NCBI GenBank assembly: GCA_016720585.1
Contig: JADKKH010000006.1
Coordinates: forward strand, 186,001 to 250,000
Source: Chitinophagaceae bacterium
GTDB lineage: Bacteria; Bacteroidota; Bacteroidia; Chitinophagales; Chitinophagaceae
Direction of reading: 5' to 3'
Length of the DNA stretch: 64,000 nucleotides
A model generated the notes under the pieces. That model made no database searches, had not been told where the DNA came from, and saw nothing but the letters and a program-made list of their open reading frames with translations. Shown here in pieces: positions 17,170 through 26,644 of the stretch (position 1 is its first letter; each line of letters opens with the position of its first letter). Made by a program: the position numbers and the translations under genes.

Positions 17170-17961
17170 ATGAAACTAACCCTTTACCAGGTGGATGCCT
17201 TTGCAGACAAACTATTCGGCGGTAATCCGGCTGCGGTAATTCCTTTAAAGAAATGGATCCCGGATGAACAGATGCAACAACTGGCGCTGGAGAATAACCT
17301 GTCTGAAACCGTTTTTTTTGTTCCAGCCAAAAAGAAGGGTGTCGATTTCGACATCCGTTGGTTTACCCCTGTGCAGGAAATAAATCTATGTGGTCATGCT
17401 ACACTGGCTTCTGCTTTTGTAATTTTTGAAAAATTAAAATTGAAAAAGAAAAAAATAGTGTTTGATTCAAAAAGCGGGTTACTGACTGTTACAAAAAAAA
17501 AGAATGTGCTTATGATGGATTTTCCTTCCTGGCCGCCGGAACGGGTTACGGAATTTCCGGATGAATTGCTGGCTTCTTTGGGCAATCCGGAAATAGCAGG
17601 GGTGTATAAAAACAGGGAGTACCTGGTGGAGTTAATGAATGAGGAAGCGGTTAAAAACTGCAGACCTGATTTCTCAATGATGAAAAAACTGGATCGGATG
17701 GTAATTATCACGGCTCCCGGTAAAGAAGTTGATTTTGTATCCCGTTTTTTTGGACCCGCAGCCGGGGTGGATGAAGACCCGGTAACCGGTTCGGCACATG
17801 CACAACTGATCCCGTTCTGGAGTGAAAAACTGGGAAAAAATAACATGCGGGCAAAACAGCTTTCTCAACGGGGTGGTGAACTTTATTGTGAGCAAAAAGA
17901 GAACCGGGTTATTATTGGCGGGAAATGCGTTTTTTATATGAAAGGGATGATAGAGTTATGA
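17170..17961 (+). CDS. PhzF family isomerase/epimerase
   Basis: 263 residues, the usual length. N-terminal QVDAFADKLFGGNPAAV, then NNLSETVFF with the catalytic glutamate of the PhzF fold, CGHATLASAF, and the C-terminal FGPAAGVDEDPVTGSAHAQL signature. PhzF enzymes share the diaminopimelate-epimerase fold and catalyse proton shifts; outside phenazine producers the substrate is unknown, and no phenazine genes are present here. It appears monocistronic, and the tandem heptamer array begins directly at its stop codon. Confidence 0.92.
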   Translation: MKLTLYQVDAFADKLFGGNPAAVIPLKKWIPDEQMQQLALENNLSETVFFVPAKKKGVDFDIRWFTPVQEINLCGHATLASAFVIFEKLKLKKKKIVFDSKSGLLTVTKKKNVLMMDFPSWPPERVTEFPDELLASLGNPEIAGVYKNREYLVELMNEEAVKNCRPDFSMMKKLDRMVIITAPGKEVDFVSRFFGPAAGVDEDPVTGSAHAQLIPFWSEKLGKNNMRAKQLSQRGGELYCEQKENRVIIGGKCVFYMKGMIEL

Positions 17962-18009
17962 GTCGGGAGTCGGGAGTCAGGAGTCGGGAGTCAGGAGTCA
18001 GGAGTCTCT
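17961..18009. repeat. Tandem array of seven 7-bp units
   Basis: Seven consecutive heptamers of the form AGTCGGG or AGTCAGG, the last degenerate (AGTCTCT), starting at the last base of the phzF-like stop codon. Looks like a slippage-prone simple repeat; a looser AGT-rich cousin occurs at about 18447-18482 on the other side of the next gene. Confidence 0.85.
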
Positions 18010-18088
18010 GGCCGGGAGCAAAAAGTCGCACCAGGTTGTTCTGGTTCTGTTTTAAAAAATGCGGTAACTTCATTCTAAAATAATCCTT

Positions 18089-18448
18089 ATGTCAAAATTT
18101 CCTTTCGATTTATTACAGGATGAAACCATTATTGATACCTGGACCCTGCTCTATACGCCACCCGGGGGCGGCAAGTATAATGGCAAACTAACGATCACCA
18201 ACAAGCGATTACTGTATGATGCCAAGTATGATGTATCGGCAAAAGGCTTGTTGTCAGAAGCTATGTTTATCAAGTGGGGCAGCGAAGGATACCTGCAGAT
18301 CAGCAAAGCGGACATCACTGATGTACAGGTTGAGAAGAGTTTCCTGGCTAAAAAAGCCATACTTACATTAACGGATGGTTCCAAACATACGTTCAACTAC
18401 GGGGCGCTGAATATTGATAAAGTTGTGGTGGCGATAAATGCGCGGTGA
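18089..18448 (+). CDS. GRAM/PH-like domain protein
   Basis: 119 residues, cytoplasmic. The pattern DTWTLLYTPPGGGKYNGKL, then TITNKRLLYDA, a long strand pair (LQISKADITDVQVEK) and LTLTDGSKHTFNYG is that of bacterial PH or GRAM-like domains (YdbT/YokE type), seven-stranded barrels closed by a C-terminal helix. No ligand or partner can be named. The gene stands alone between two AGT-rich repeat stretches. Confidence 0.7.
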   Translation: MSKFPFDLLQDETIIDTWTLLYTPPGGGKYNGKLTITNKRLLYDAKYDVSAKGLLSEAMFIKWGSEGYLQISKADITDVQVEKSFLAKKAILTLTDGSKHTFNYGALNIDKVVVAINAR

Positions 18449-18607
18449 GTGGGAAGTGGCTAGTAGCTAGTAGGGAGTGGGATGGTTTACTTAATCTCCT
18501 GGTGTACTTAATGACTTAAAATGCTTATTAGCGTTTAGTTCCCATTAACCTCACTATAATTATCGGGAGCACACCCCACTTGCCAAACCCCACTCTCCCC
18601 CGTTTCC

Positions 18608-19009
18608 TTAATCCAGAAATCTTTCTTTCCAGTCAGCGGGTGGGATCATGCATTGGTCTTTTTTCCCAAACCATTTGTACCGGTTTCGGGCAATAATGTT
18701 GTAGAAAAAATCCCGGACGAATTTAGGGATGATGATCAAACCGTAAAATAATTTCCAGCCGCCATTCAAATGTTTACATATCCGGATAGCAGCGGAAGAT
18801 TGTGTATAGGCCTTGCCGTTATCAATTAAAATAACGGAACTAAGAGAAGTGGGATTGATAGTATATTCCGGCAGTAAACGTTTTGCCGTTTCGCCTTGCA
18901 GTGGTGTAAAGCGCAGTTTCTTTTTGCGATCTCTTTTTATTGCAAAATTTACCCAGTAGTTGCAGAAATTACAAACGCCGTCAAAAAGGATAATGGGAGA
19001 GGATTTCAT
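18608..19009 (-). CDS. Thiol-disulfide oxidoreductase DCC family protein
   Basis: 133 residues from ATG 19009. The FDGVCNFC motif near the N-terminus is the DxxCxxC signature that names the DCC (DUF393) family, a thioredoxin-like fold; then FTPLQGETAKRLL, SSVILIDNGKAYTQSSAAIRI and a C-terminal CMIP segment. A longer start at 19036 is possible, but the TACCTTTG box (19015-19022) lies between the two ATGs, which favours the shorter form. The reaction and partner are unknown. Confidence 0.85.
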   Translation of the reverse strand: MKSSPIILFDGVCNFCNYWVNFAIKRDRKKKLRFTPLQGETAKRLLPEYTINPTSLSSVILIDNGKAYTQSSAAIRICKHLNGGWKLFYGLIIIPKFVRDFFYNIIARNRYKWFGKKDQCMIPPADWKERFLD

Positions 19010-19014
19010 GCGTG

Positions 19015-19022
19015 CAAAGGTA
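19015..19022 (-). promoter_or_regulatory. TACCTTTG minus-7 box abutting the DCC gene start
   Basis: Exact TAnnTTTG match on the reverse strand, 5 nt before ATG 19009. Used here to choose the start. No clear minus-33 element. Confidence 0.5.
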
Positions 19023-19200
19023 GAGATGAATTTCAAAAAGAAATTCTATCTTTAAACCGGCCCCCTGTTAATTTAGCTATCCTTTATAACTACTAAGCAG
19101 ATTTCTGATCTGAATCATGCTTAATAATATTGATTTAGCTCTATTTTCCAGGGTTTGCCGAAAACCAGTAACAGAGTAGGCGGTATTAAAAACAAAAACC

Positions 19201-21000
19201 ATGAAACAGATTCCAGCAATACTTATTGCCCTGCTGATTGTAAACACTATGGTTGCCCAGGTGGTAAGGGATCATCGTACTGACAAGCTTAAAAAGCCTG
19301 CCGATAAGTTAGAAATTATGACACCGGTCGGGCAGAATGTAGTGTTGTATGAACAGGGTAATTACCAGGGCCAATCAAAAGTACTCGGTCCCGGCGTGTA
19401 CAGATTTTTTGACAGCAATGATTTCAATGATATGGCTTCGTCCATTAAAGTATCGGCCGGCATGGCTGTTATTATTTTCGAAAATGCCAACGAAATGGGC
19501 GGCTATGGAATGTATACTGATTTACTGGAGGATTGCCCCGATCTGAACGTTTATAATTTTAATGACAAGGTTTCATATATCAATGTGATCAATACTGTAA
19601 AACCGGAAGGATTTGTATGGGCGAGGAACCGGATGAAAGATAACCAGTTTGTTCCCGGGCATTGGGAAAGAAAAAGAGCCAATGGCGTATTGCCCGATAA
19701 TGCACCTCCTGCGATCGTATCTACGTTGGCACCGACTTTCGACGCTGCCGATGCCTCCCATGCACCACAGGCCTCACAGGCTGAAATAGACGAATTCAAT
19801 GCTGTACAAAAAAATCAGTTGGGTGTGGGTGTGCTGGGTGGCGAAACAACCAGGCCATTTTATTATCATCATAATCAATCCGGAGAAGAAGTATATAAAT
19901 ATAAAAAAGTGATAGATCCGGCTCGTTTGCCCGGAAAGTTTTTTGATTGGGCCAGCGAAAAACTCGGAAGGGCAGGGATCATAATAAAACCTTTTGAAGT
20001 CCTTACCGATGTCGCCGGTGATATCAAAGATTGGATCTTTGGATCCAGTTCAACCAAAATGGAAATGGATTGCTGGTATCCTGATTCAGAGTTCAAAAAA
20101 ACGGTTTGTGGGAAAATGGAAGAGGATGTTGAGATCTGTACGCAGGATTACTCGCATACCCAGGTTACCATTGATAAAGATGTATGTTTTAACCTGATGC
20201 CTTCAGAAACTTTCAGGTCTATGCTGACCAACAGGTGGACAGGTGAAACGCATGGTAAAATAGAAGGAGAAGTGAAGACGATTAATTTAGCAAACTACAA
20301 TCCTCAAACACAGAAGTCAACTGAAACGACAACCCCCCGTAATCCTTTATTAATGGAAATAAAAAAAGATGAAAATGTCTGTTTCTTTGGTCCCTGGATG
20401 GGGGATATCCTTGACATTAATGTAAAAGTTCCAATCCCTTTCACTGATGCAAGTATAGATATCGGAAATATCAACCTGAGGAATAGTAACGAAATACATC
20501 CTATTAACCAGTTTTGGCGCAAAAAAGGAAATGAAACGCAACTTATTGCCATGGCAGACGGCACGGGTTATTTTCAAAAAACAGGCAATAATGAAATTGC
20601 TGCTTCCGGAATTAACCAGCGTATGCGTTTTTATATGGCATTTTTTCTGCCTCCGCATACGAATGCGCTTATGGCTGTTAACCGGATTTATGATGTAAAT
20701 GGAGTTGCTTTTGAGTTTATGGATAACCCTGTACTGGACATTCAGCCGGAAACTGTAACTCTAAAATTAAATGGTGCTACCCGAGTCACTGTAAATGACA
20801 ATTCGGTCATCCGGAATCAGAAAACACATCGGGTGTTTTTTGATAAGGTAAGAGCAAGGCCTAATGGCGCTGTGCAGGGCTATATCGTTATTGAAACCGA
20901 ACCTATTCGGAAAAAGGGTGGTTCAATTAATGTTTTTGTAAAAGACCAGACTGTTGATAACAGTCCTGTGAGTCCGGTAAAACCTGTAAATAGTCAATAA
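19201..21000 (+). CDS. Secreted protein with beta/gamma-crystallin-like domain
   Basis: 599 residues with a signal peptide (1-19, ending TMVAQ). Residues about 45-125 show two Greek-key motifs of the beta/gamma-crystallin type: VVLYEQGNYQGQSKVLG with the aromatic-x5-aromatic-Gly spacing, and VIIFENANEMGGYGMY, each followed by a serine-bearing strand (DMASSIKV, NDKVSYINV). Microbial members often bind calcium at the D/N-x-S-S site; DMASSI fits only loosely. The remaining 450 residues (including a five-cysteine stretch around 290-330) match no family I recognise. Probably surface or periplasmic. Standalone gene ending before a convergent terminator. Confidence 0.75.
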   Translation: MKQIPAILIALLIVNTMVAQVVRDHRTDKLKKPADKLEIMTPVGQNVVLYEQGNYQGQSKVLGPGVYRFFDSNDFNDMASSIKVSAGMAVIIFENANEMGGYGMYTDLLEDCPDLNVYNFNDKVSYINVINTVKPEGFVWARNRMKDNQFVPGHWERKRANGVLPDNAPPAIVSTLAPTFDAADASHAPQASQAEIDEFNAVQKNQLGVGVLGGETTRPFYYHHNQSGEEVYKYKKVIDPARLPGKFFDWASEKLGRAGIIIKPFEVLTDVAGDIKDWIFGSSSTKMEMDCWYPDSEFKKTVCGKMEEDVEICTQDYSHTQVTIDKDVCFNLMPSETFRSMLTNRWTGETHGKIEGEVKTINLANYNPQTQKSTETTTPRNPLLMEIKKDENVCFFGPWMGDILDINVKVPIPFTDASIDIGNINLRNSNEIHPINQFWRKKGNETQLIAMADGTGYFQKTGNNEIAASGINQRMRFYMAFFLPPHTNALMAVNRIYDVNGVAFEFMDNPVLDIQPETVTLKLNGATRVTVNDNSVIRNQKTHRVFFDKVRARPNGAVQGYIVIETEPIRKKGGSINVFVKDQTVDNSPVSPVKPVNSQ

Positions 21001-21012
21001 AAATTGGGCAAT

Positions 21013-21057
21013 AGACAATTGGCAACATTCAAACCTATCACGCATTGCCAATTGTCT
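21013..21057. terminator. 13-bp inverted repeat between convergent genes
   Basis: Perfect 13-bp arms (21013-21025 and 21045-21057, AGACAATTGGCAA and complement) around a 19-nt loop, filling the gap between the crystallin-like gene and yebC. Neither side has a long T-run, so it may be a bidirectional stop or a dispersed palindrome. Confidence 0.5.
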
Positions 21058-21062
21058 GTTAG

Positions 21063-21785
21063 CTATCCCATATTATGAAACACCTTCTGCACATCCTCAT
21101 CCTGTTCTAATTTATCAATCAGCTTACTGACATCCGCTGCCTGTTCATCATTGAGTGGAACGGTTACTGTTGGTATCCATTCCAGTTCCGCTGTGATGGG
21201 AACAATTCCTTTATCTTCCAAAGCCTTTTGCATATTACCAAAATCAGTAAAGCCACAACGGACCACTAAAATTTCTTCTCCGTTTTCACCTGTGCCTTCG
21301 CCCAATTCTTCCAATCCAAAATCAATCAGTTCCAATTCCATGTCTTCGGCATTCAATCCTTCCGGTTTCAATTTGAACACCCCCATTTTTTTAAATTGAA
21401 AAGACACACTCCCACTGTTACCCAATGTTCCATGTCCTTTGGTGAAACAGGATTTTACATTCGCCACCGTCCTTACATGGTTATCAGTGGCTGTTTCTAC
21501 CAATATCGCTACACCATGCGGGGCATAACCTTCATACAGGATCTCATCATAGTTCACCAGCTCTTTTCCCTGGGCTCTTTTAATCGCTGCTTCTACACGG
21601 TCTTTGGGCATGCCCACACTCCGGGCATTCTGAAAACAGCGGCGCAGGGCTGCATTATCTTTGGGATCCGGGCCACCGGCTTTTACAGCAATAATGATCT
21701 CTTTACCAATACGGGTAAAGTTCTTGGCCATCTTATCCCAGCGGGCAAACATCGAGGATTTTCGTACTTCAAAAATTCTTCCCAT
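21063..21785 (-). CDS. YebC/PmpR family DNA-binding or translation regulator
   Basis: 240 residues, the standard family length. N-terminal FARWDKMAKNFTRIGKEI, then AGGPDPKDNAALRRCFQNAR and MPKDRVEAAIKRAQG, followed by the mixed alpha/beta C-terminal domains (YAPHGVAILVETATDN). Members bind DNA as regulators; some YebC proteins have been linked to resolving ribosome stalling at proline runs. The start region IFEVRKSS differs from the usual GHSKW opening, as is common in Bacteroidota. A TAGATTTG box lies about 75 nt upstream. Confidence 0.93.
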   Translation of the reverse strand: MGRIFEVRKSSMFARWDKMAKNFTRIGKEIIIAVKAGGPDPKDNAALRRCFQNARSVGMPKDRVEAAIKRAQGKELVNYDEILYEGYAPHGVAILVETATDNHVRTVANVKSCFTKGHGTLGNSGSVSFQFKKMGVFKLKPEGLNAEDMELELIDFGLEELGEGTGENGEEILVVRCGFTDFGNMQKALEDKGIVPITAELEWIPTVTVPLNDEQAADVSKLIDKLEQDEDVQKVFHNMG

Positions 21786-21860
21786 GGGTATTTGTTAATT
21801 CGTAAAAAAGTTAATTGGTTAATCAGGCCTTGCGTGCCTGGGCTTAAACGAAGGCGGCTG

Positions 21861-21868
21861 CAAATCTA
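21861..21868 (-). promoter_or_regulatory. TAGATTTG minus-7 box upstream of yebC
   Basis: Exact TAnnTTTG match on the reverse strand, giving a leader of about 70 nt before ATG 21785. The minus-33 region is T-rich but has no TTG at the ideal distance. Confidence 0.45.
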
Positions 21869-21888
21869 AGGCAATAGGATTAAATGAA

Positions 21889-21922
21889 AAACCGTCCCAC
21901 CTGGTAAAGGATGGAACGGTTT
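21889..21922 (-). terminator. Terminator of the APC permease gene
   Basis: 11-nt arms (21889-21899 with 21912-21922, one mismatch) followed on the reverse strand by TTTTCATTT, about 22 nt beyond the permease stop at 21945. Confidence 0.65.
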
Positions 21923-21944
21923 AATGATCAGCGATTATCTTTTA

Positions 21945-23597
21945 TCAGATTTTATCTTCAGCCCTGCCCAGTTTGCTTGCATAAAGCAATCCATGAACTA
22001 CTGCAAGACCCAATGAAATATAGAGTAAAGTCCTGTCAGCATCAAAGCCTACGGTATTCTGATGCAGCAGACCCACTACCACTAAAAGAACGGAAAGGGC
22101 GATACCGGTATACCGGGCCATTTTCATTCCTTTCCGGGTGTTGGTTCCATTACCCAGGTGGCTGTTTTTAGCTCCATATACCAAATAAATATCCAGACCT
22201 ATAAGCATCCACACTAATAAGCGTATCCAGGTATCCATGGGCAGGAACACCATCATAAATAAACAGGTGGCAATACCTAAAATAGGAATCAACGGCACCA
22301 TCGGTGTTTTAAAGGCCCTCGGTAAGTCTGGCATTTTTTTACGCATGACCCATACACCGATACAAACGAGTATAAAGGCGAACAAGGTTCCGATACTGGT
22401 CATCTCACCCACCACTCTTGCCGGTACAAAAGCAGCAAAAGCACTTACAAACAACATGAATAATAAATTATTTTTTGCGGGTGTTTGTGTTTTGGGGTTG
22501 ACAGAAGAGAAAATTTTAGGGATCAAACCATCTTTACTCATGCTAAAGAATACACGGCTTTGTCCCATCAGCATCACAAGAATCACCGATGAATATCCAA
22601 AGAGTATCGCAACCACAATAGCACGGTTCAGCCAGGGATAATCTGGTTTTAAAATACCTGCGGCATCTACTGTTCCCATATGATCAATGGCTACAGCAAC
22701 CGGGGCGATGCCATCTTTACCGGCAAAGGTTGTATAACTCGTAACACCAGTCATCACATGTGCAAACAGAATATATAATACCGTACATATAGCCAGCGAA
22801 CCTAAAATACCAATCGGCATATCCCGTTTCGGATTCTTGGCTTCCTGTGCTGCCGTACTCACCGCATCAAACCCGATATAAGCAAAAAATACAATGGCCG
22901 CCGCCCGGATTATTCCGCTGAATCCAAAGTCGCCGAAATTGCCGGTATTATCCGGTATATAAGGATCGTAATTGGCATTATTAATATATTTCCAGCCAAG
23001 AATAATGAACGTAAGTACAACGGCTATTTTAATGGTAACGATGATACTATTTACAAGAGCACTTCCTTTTGTTCCCCGTATCAACAGCAAGCTCATCAGA
23101 ACAATGATTAAAACAGCAGGCAGATTAATGATACCGCCATCCCAGGGACCGGAGCTTAGTTCTGTTGGTAAGGTAACGCCAAAACCATCCAGGAACTTTA
23201 CTAAATACCGGCTCCAGCTTATTCCTACAGTGGCAGCACCTACCGCATATTCCAGCACCAGGTCCCAACCAATGATCCAGGCCATAAATTCACCCATGGT
23301 AGCATAAGAATACGTATACGCACTACCTGCAACAGGTATCATAGAGGCAAACTCGGCATAACAAAGACCGGCAAACAAACAACCCAAACCGGCAACTACA
23401 AATGAAAGGGTGATGGCAGGACCAGCATGATTAGCGGCAGCCATTCCGGTAATGGAAAATAAACCAGCCCCGATGATAGCGCCGATTCCCAGGGCAACCA
23501 GGCCTTTTGCACCCAGGGTTCTTTTAAGCGTATGGGTACCGGTCTCGGATGCTTCATTTAATAAAGCAGCCATCGGTTTTCTGACAAATAAACTCAT
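21945..23597 (-). CDS. APC superfamily amino acid permease (CAT/YfnA-like)
   Basis: 550 residues with about 14 hydrophobic segments. The first TM carries the broken-helix glycine motif GIGAIIGAGLFSITG that binds the amino-acid backbone in APC transporters; FFAYIGFDAVSTAAQEAKNPKRDMP is the conserved TM6-7 region typical of cationic amino acid transporter (CAT)-type permeases. It should import amino acids by H+ symport or exchange in the inner membrane. The substrate cannot be read from sequence. A second, more distant APC gene lies 47 nt upstream on the same strand, so the two may be co-transcribed. Confidence 0.9.
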   Translation of the reverse strand: MSLFVRKPMAALLNEASETGTHTLKRTLGAKGLVALGIGAIIGAGLFSITGMAAANHAGPAITLSFVVAGLGCLFAGLCYAEFASMIPVAGSAYTYSYATMGEFMAWIIGWDLVLEYAVGAATVGISWSRYLVKFLDGFGVTLPTELSSGPWDGGIINLPAVLIIVLMSLLLIRGTKGSALVNSIIVTIKIAVVLTFIILGWKYINNANYDPYIPDNTGNFGDFGFSGIIRAAAIVFFAYIGFDAVSTAAQEAKNPKRDMPIGILGSLAICTVLYILFAHVMTGVTSYTTFAGKDGIAPVAVAIDHMGTVDAAGILKPDYPWLNRAIVVAILFGYSSVILVMLMGQSRVFFSMSKDGLIPKIFSSVNPKTQTPAKNNLLFMLFVSAFAAFVPARVVGEMTSIGTLFAFILVCIGVWVMRKKMPDLPRAFKTPMVPLIPILGIATCLFMMVFLPMDTWIRLLVWMLIGLDIYLVYGAKNSHLGNGTNTRKGMKMARYTGIALSVLLVVVGLLHQNTVGFDADRTLLYISLGLAVVHGLLYASKLGRAEDKI

Positions 23598-23644
23598 ATG
23601 TTGGTTTTTATTAAGTGACTAAGTTAAGGATACAAACTAAGATT

Positions 23645-25066
23645 TTATTCTTTTGCGGTTTTCTGCCTTGATACGGCAAAATAATATAACGGAATACCTG
23701 CCAAAACGATTCCTAATCCCCAGCCTGCATAAACAGGTTTGTACCAGATAAGCAAAATGCAAAAAGCAATTGCCATCAATATATAAATGGCTGGTAATAA
23801 GGGATAGCCAAATGCTTTATAAGGCCTTTCTAATCCGGGTTTATTTTTTCTTAAAATAAAAATTCCAAGAATGGTCAATGCATAGAACATCACTACTACA
23901 AATGAAATCATATCCAGCAAATCGCCATATTTACCACTAAGGCATAAAAGTGAAGCCACGATACACTGTACCCACAATGCAAATTCAGGAACATTATGTT
24001 TATTTAACCGACCAGCCTGCTTAAAAAATAAGCCATCCTTTGCCATAGCATTATAAACCCTTGCACCTGCCAGTATCAATCCATTGTTACAACCAAAAGT
24101 GGAAATCATTATCATCACTGCGATTACATACGTACCAATATTTCCAAAAATAGCCCTGCTTGCTGAAACAGCTACCCGATCCTGTGGAGCGGATGCAATT
24201 TCATTTAGTGGCAGCACATTCAGGTACATAAGGTTTGCTGCTACGTATATGATAGTTACGATCATAGTACCCAAAAACAAACTCAACCCGATATTACGTT
24301 TGGGGTTTTTTACTTCACCTGCAATGAAGGTTACATTATTCCAGGCATCGCTGCTGAATATTGATCCAACCATTGATGCAGCAATGGCACCCAGTATGGC
24401 ACTGCCCGTGACCCCGCCAATTATTATACCTTCCGCATTGCGTGACTGCATGTTCCAGGCATCAGCCCAGTTTGCATTCCATACGCCGGGCTTTGAAGCC
24501 AGCAAAAAGCCAAATACTATTAATCCAAAAAGCGATAATAATTTTACAACCGTAAAAGTTGTTTGTATCGTTTTTCCACCTTTGATGCCTTTGGTATTTA
24601 TATATGTCAGGAAAATAATCAGCACAATAGAAACCAGCTGACCCGCATTAATTTTTATAAAACCTAAATCAGCCAATATATTTTCCGGGCCTAAGGAGGG
24701 AACCAAATAAGCTAAAAATTTACTGAATGCAACTCCAACTGCTGCAATCGTTGCTGTTTGAATGACGGCAAAAAAACTCCAGCCATATAAAAATCCCATC
24801 AATGGGTTATACGCTTCTTTCAGGTAAACATATTGTCCACCGGCTTTGGGAAACATGCCGCTTAATTCACCATAACTCAGGGCTGCTGTTAATGTCATAA
24901 AACCAGTAATCAGCCACACAGCTATCAGCCAGCCTGCACTACCTACATTTCTTGTAATATCTGCACTAACGATAAAAATACCTGAGCCGATCATGGAACC
25001 AGCCACAATCATTGTTGCGTCAAATAACCCAAGCGTTGGTTTAAAACCCGTTTGTTGTTCTGCCAT
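23645..25066 (-). CDS. APC superfamily amino acid permease/exchanger (LAT-like)
   Basis: 473 residues, 12 predicted TM helices. The TM1 motif AGSMIGSGIFIVSADI and the later SSDAWNNVTFIAGEVKNPKRNI match the L-type amino acid transporter/exchanger branch of the APC superfamily (SteT-like), distinct from the neighbour at 21945. It probably exchanges neutral amino acids across the inner membrane. First gene of the likely two-gene transcript; divergent from the glutamate/dicarboxylate symporter at 25220, so this locus concentrates amino acid transport. Confidence 0.9.
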   Translation of the reverse strand: MAEQQTGFKPTLGLFDATMIVAGSMIGSGIFIVSADITRNVGSAGWLIAVWLITGFMTLTAALSYGELSGMFPKAGGQYVYLKEAYNPLMGFLYGWSFFAVIQTATIAAVGVAFSKFLAYLVPSLGPENILADLGFIKINAGQLVSIVLIIFLTYINTKGIKGGKTIQTTFTVVKLLSLFGLIVFGFLLASKPGVWNANWADAWNMQSRNAEGIIIGGVTGSAILGAIAASMVGSIFSSDAWNNVTFIAGEVKNPKRNIGLSLFLGTMIVTIIYVAANLMYLNVLPLNEIASAPQDRVAVSASRAIFGNIGTYVIAVMIMISTFGCNNGLILAGARVYNAMAKDGLFFKQAGRLNKHNVPEFALWVQCIVASLLCLSGKYGDLLDMISFVVVMFYALTILGIFILRKNKPGLERPYKAFGYPLLPAIYILMAIAFCILLIWYKPVYAGWGLGIVLAGIPLYYFAVSRQKTAKE

Positions 25067-25219
25067 TGTGTTGGTTTTGGAGGTACCGTTGTTTTAAGCG
25101 AATGGGAAAATACTGATTTCCCGGAAAAAGGCTTAAAAAGAATTATAAACGGCTTAGCCTTAACAGATTTCCGGGATTGAGGCTAAACCTTTAGTTTTGA
25201 AATCTTACTATAAATTATT

Positions 25220-26620
25220 ATGAACAAACGAAAAGCCGGATTTCTTGCCCTTTCGCTTTTTACAGTTGTTGCCCTGCTCCATTTTATTCATGGACAGGGA
25301 TGGACGACCATTTCCGGCGAAGTATTGATGACTATGCGCTGGATTTTTGTAGCCAGCCTTGTTCTGTTTGCTGTTTATAAAAGATCATTGACGACATGGA
25401 TACTGGTGGCCATGGCCATTGGGGTTGAAATCGGGCTTGATTTTCCGGCCTTCTCACAAAATCTTCAGTTTCTCAGTAAAATATTTCTCCGCTTAGTAAA
25501 AACGATTGTTGCTCCATTATTATTTGCCACATTGGTGGTTGGTATTGCCAGTCATGCCAATCTGAAACAGGTCGGCCGGATGGGTTGGAAGTCACTTTTA
25601 TATTTTGAAGTGGTCACCACCATTGCTCTCCTTATCGGGTTGGTATTTATTAATATCACCAAAGCCGGTGTGGGTATAAATGTACCACAGAGTCTCTTAA
25701 AAGAATTGCCCGAAGTAAAGGTCAAAGGCTGGCAGGATCATATCATTGATATTTTCCCGGAGAACATTATCAAATCGATTTATGAAGGCAATGTATTGCC
25801 CATCGTTTTATTCAGTGTTGTGTTTGGTATAGCCTTGGCGTTGCTGAATGAGCACAAAAAAAGACCGATGCTCAATTTTGCAGAAAGTCTGGCGGAAACG
25901 ATGTTCAAATTCACCAATATCATCATGTACTTTGCTCCTTTTGGTGTTGGTGCTGCTATTGCAGTTACAGTCGGTCATTTAGGCATAGATATTTTAAAGA
26001 ATCTGGCATTATTGCTTATCACACTATACCTGGCTTTGATTGCCTTTATACTATTAGTGCTACTGCCCATTGCGATCTGGGTGGCAAAAGTGCCCATTAG
26101 GAAATTTATACAGGCCATCCGGGAACCCGTGTCCATAGCTTTTGCTACTACCAGTTCCGATTCTGCTTTGCCGAAGGCACTGGAGAATATGGAAAAGTTT
26201 GGGGTGCCAAGAAAAATTGTATCCTTTGTAATCCCTACGGGTTACACCTTTAATCTTGACGGAACTACTTTGTACCTTTCATTGGCATCAATATTTGTAG
26301 CACAGGCCGCAGGGATGCATTTGTCATTTGGTGAGCAACTGATCATTGGTCTTACATTAATGCTTACCAGCAAAGGGGTAGCTGCTGTGCCAAGGGCCTC
26401 ACTGGTAATTTTAATTGCGACCGCAACTACATTTCATTTTCCGCTATGGCCTATTATGGCTATTTATGGAATAGATGAACTGATGGACATGGCAAGAACC
26501 TCTGTCAATGTAATCGGTAATACCCTGGCCAGCTGTGTTATTGCCCGGTGGGAGGGTGAGTTTGATGATAAAAAAGCCTTAGCCTTTAACGAAAAAGCAG
26601 CTGATGCTGTTATTGATTAA
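25220..26620 (+). CDS. Dicarboxylate/amino acid:cation symporter (DAACS family)
   Basis: 466 residues. Typical GltPh/DctA features: the serine-rich hairpin ATTSSDSALPKALENM in HP1, the FNLDGTTLYLSLASIF form of the NMDGT motif in TM7, HP2 around LMLTSKGVAAVPRAS, and TM8 SVNVIGNTLASCVIARWEG. It imports glutamate, aspartate or C4-dicarboxylates with Na+ or H+. About 70 N-terminal residues precede the usual start of the family, adding one or two extra TM helices. A TAGTTTTG box at 25192-25199 lies 20 nt before the ATG and may be its minus-7 element. Confidence 0.92.
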   Translation: MNKRKAGFLALSLFTVVALLHFIHGQGWTTISGEVLMTMRWIFVASLVLFAVYKRSLTTWILVAMAIGVEIGLDFPAFSQNLQFLSKIFLRLVKTIVAPLLFATLVVGIASHANLKQVGRMGWKSLLYFEVVTTIALLIGLVFINITKAGVGINVPQSLLKELPEVKVKGWQDHIIDIFPENIIKSIYEGNVLPIVLFSVVFGIALALLNEHKKRPMLNFAESLAETMFKFTNIIMYFAPFGVGAAIAVTVGHLGIDILKNLALLLITLYLALIAFILLVLLPIAIWVAKVPIRKFIQAIREPVSIAFATTSSDSALPKALENMEKFGVPRKIVSFVIPTGYTFNLDGTTLYLSLASIFVAQAAGMHLSFGEQLIIGLTLMLTSKGVAAVPRASLVILIATATTFHFPLWPIMAIYGIDELMDMARTSVNVIGNTLASCVIARWEGEFDDKKALAFNEKAADAVID

Positions 26621-26644
26621 TCGCCTTCGCCAGGCTCAGGCTGA

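Noticed and set aside
24084..24641. 185-residue plus-strand ORF
   Set aside because: Antisense shadow of the LAT-like permease, which has clear family motifs on the minus strand.
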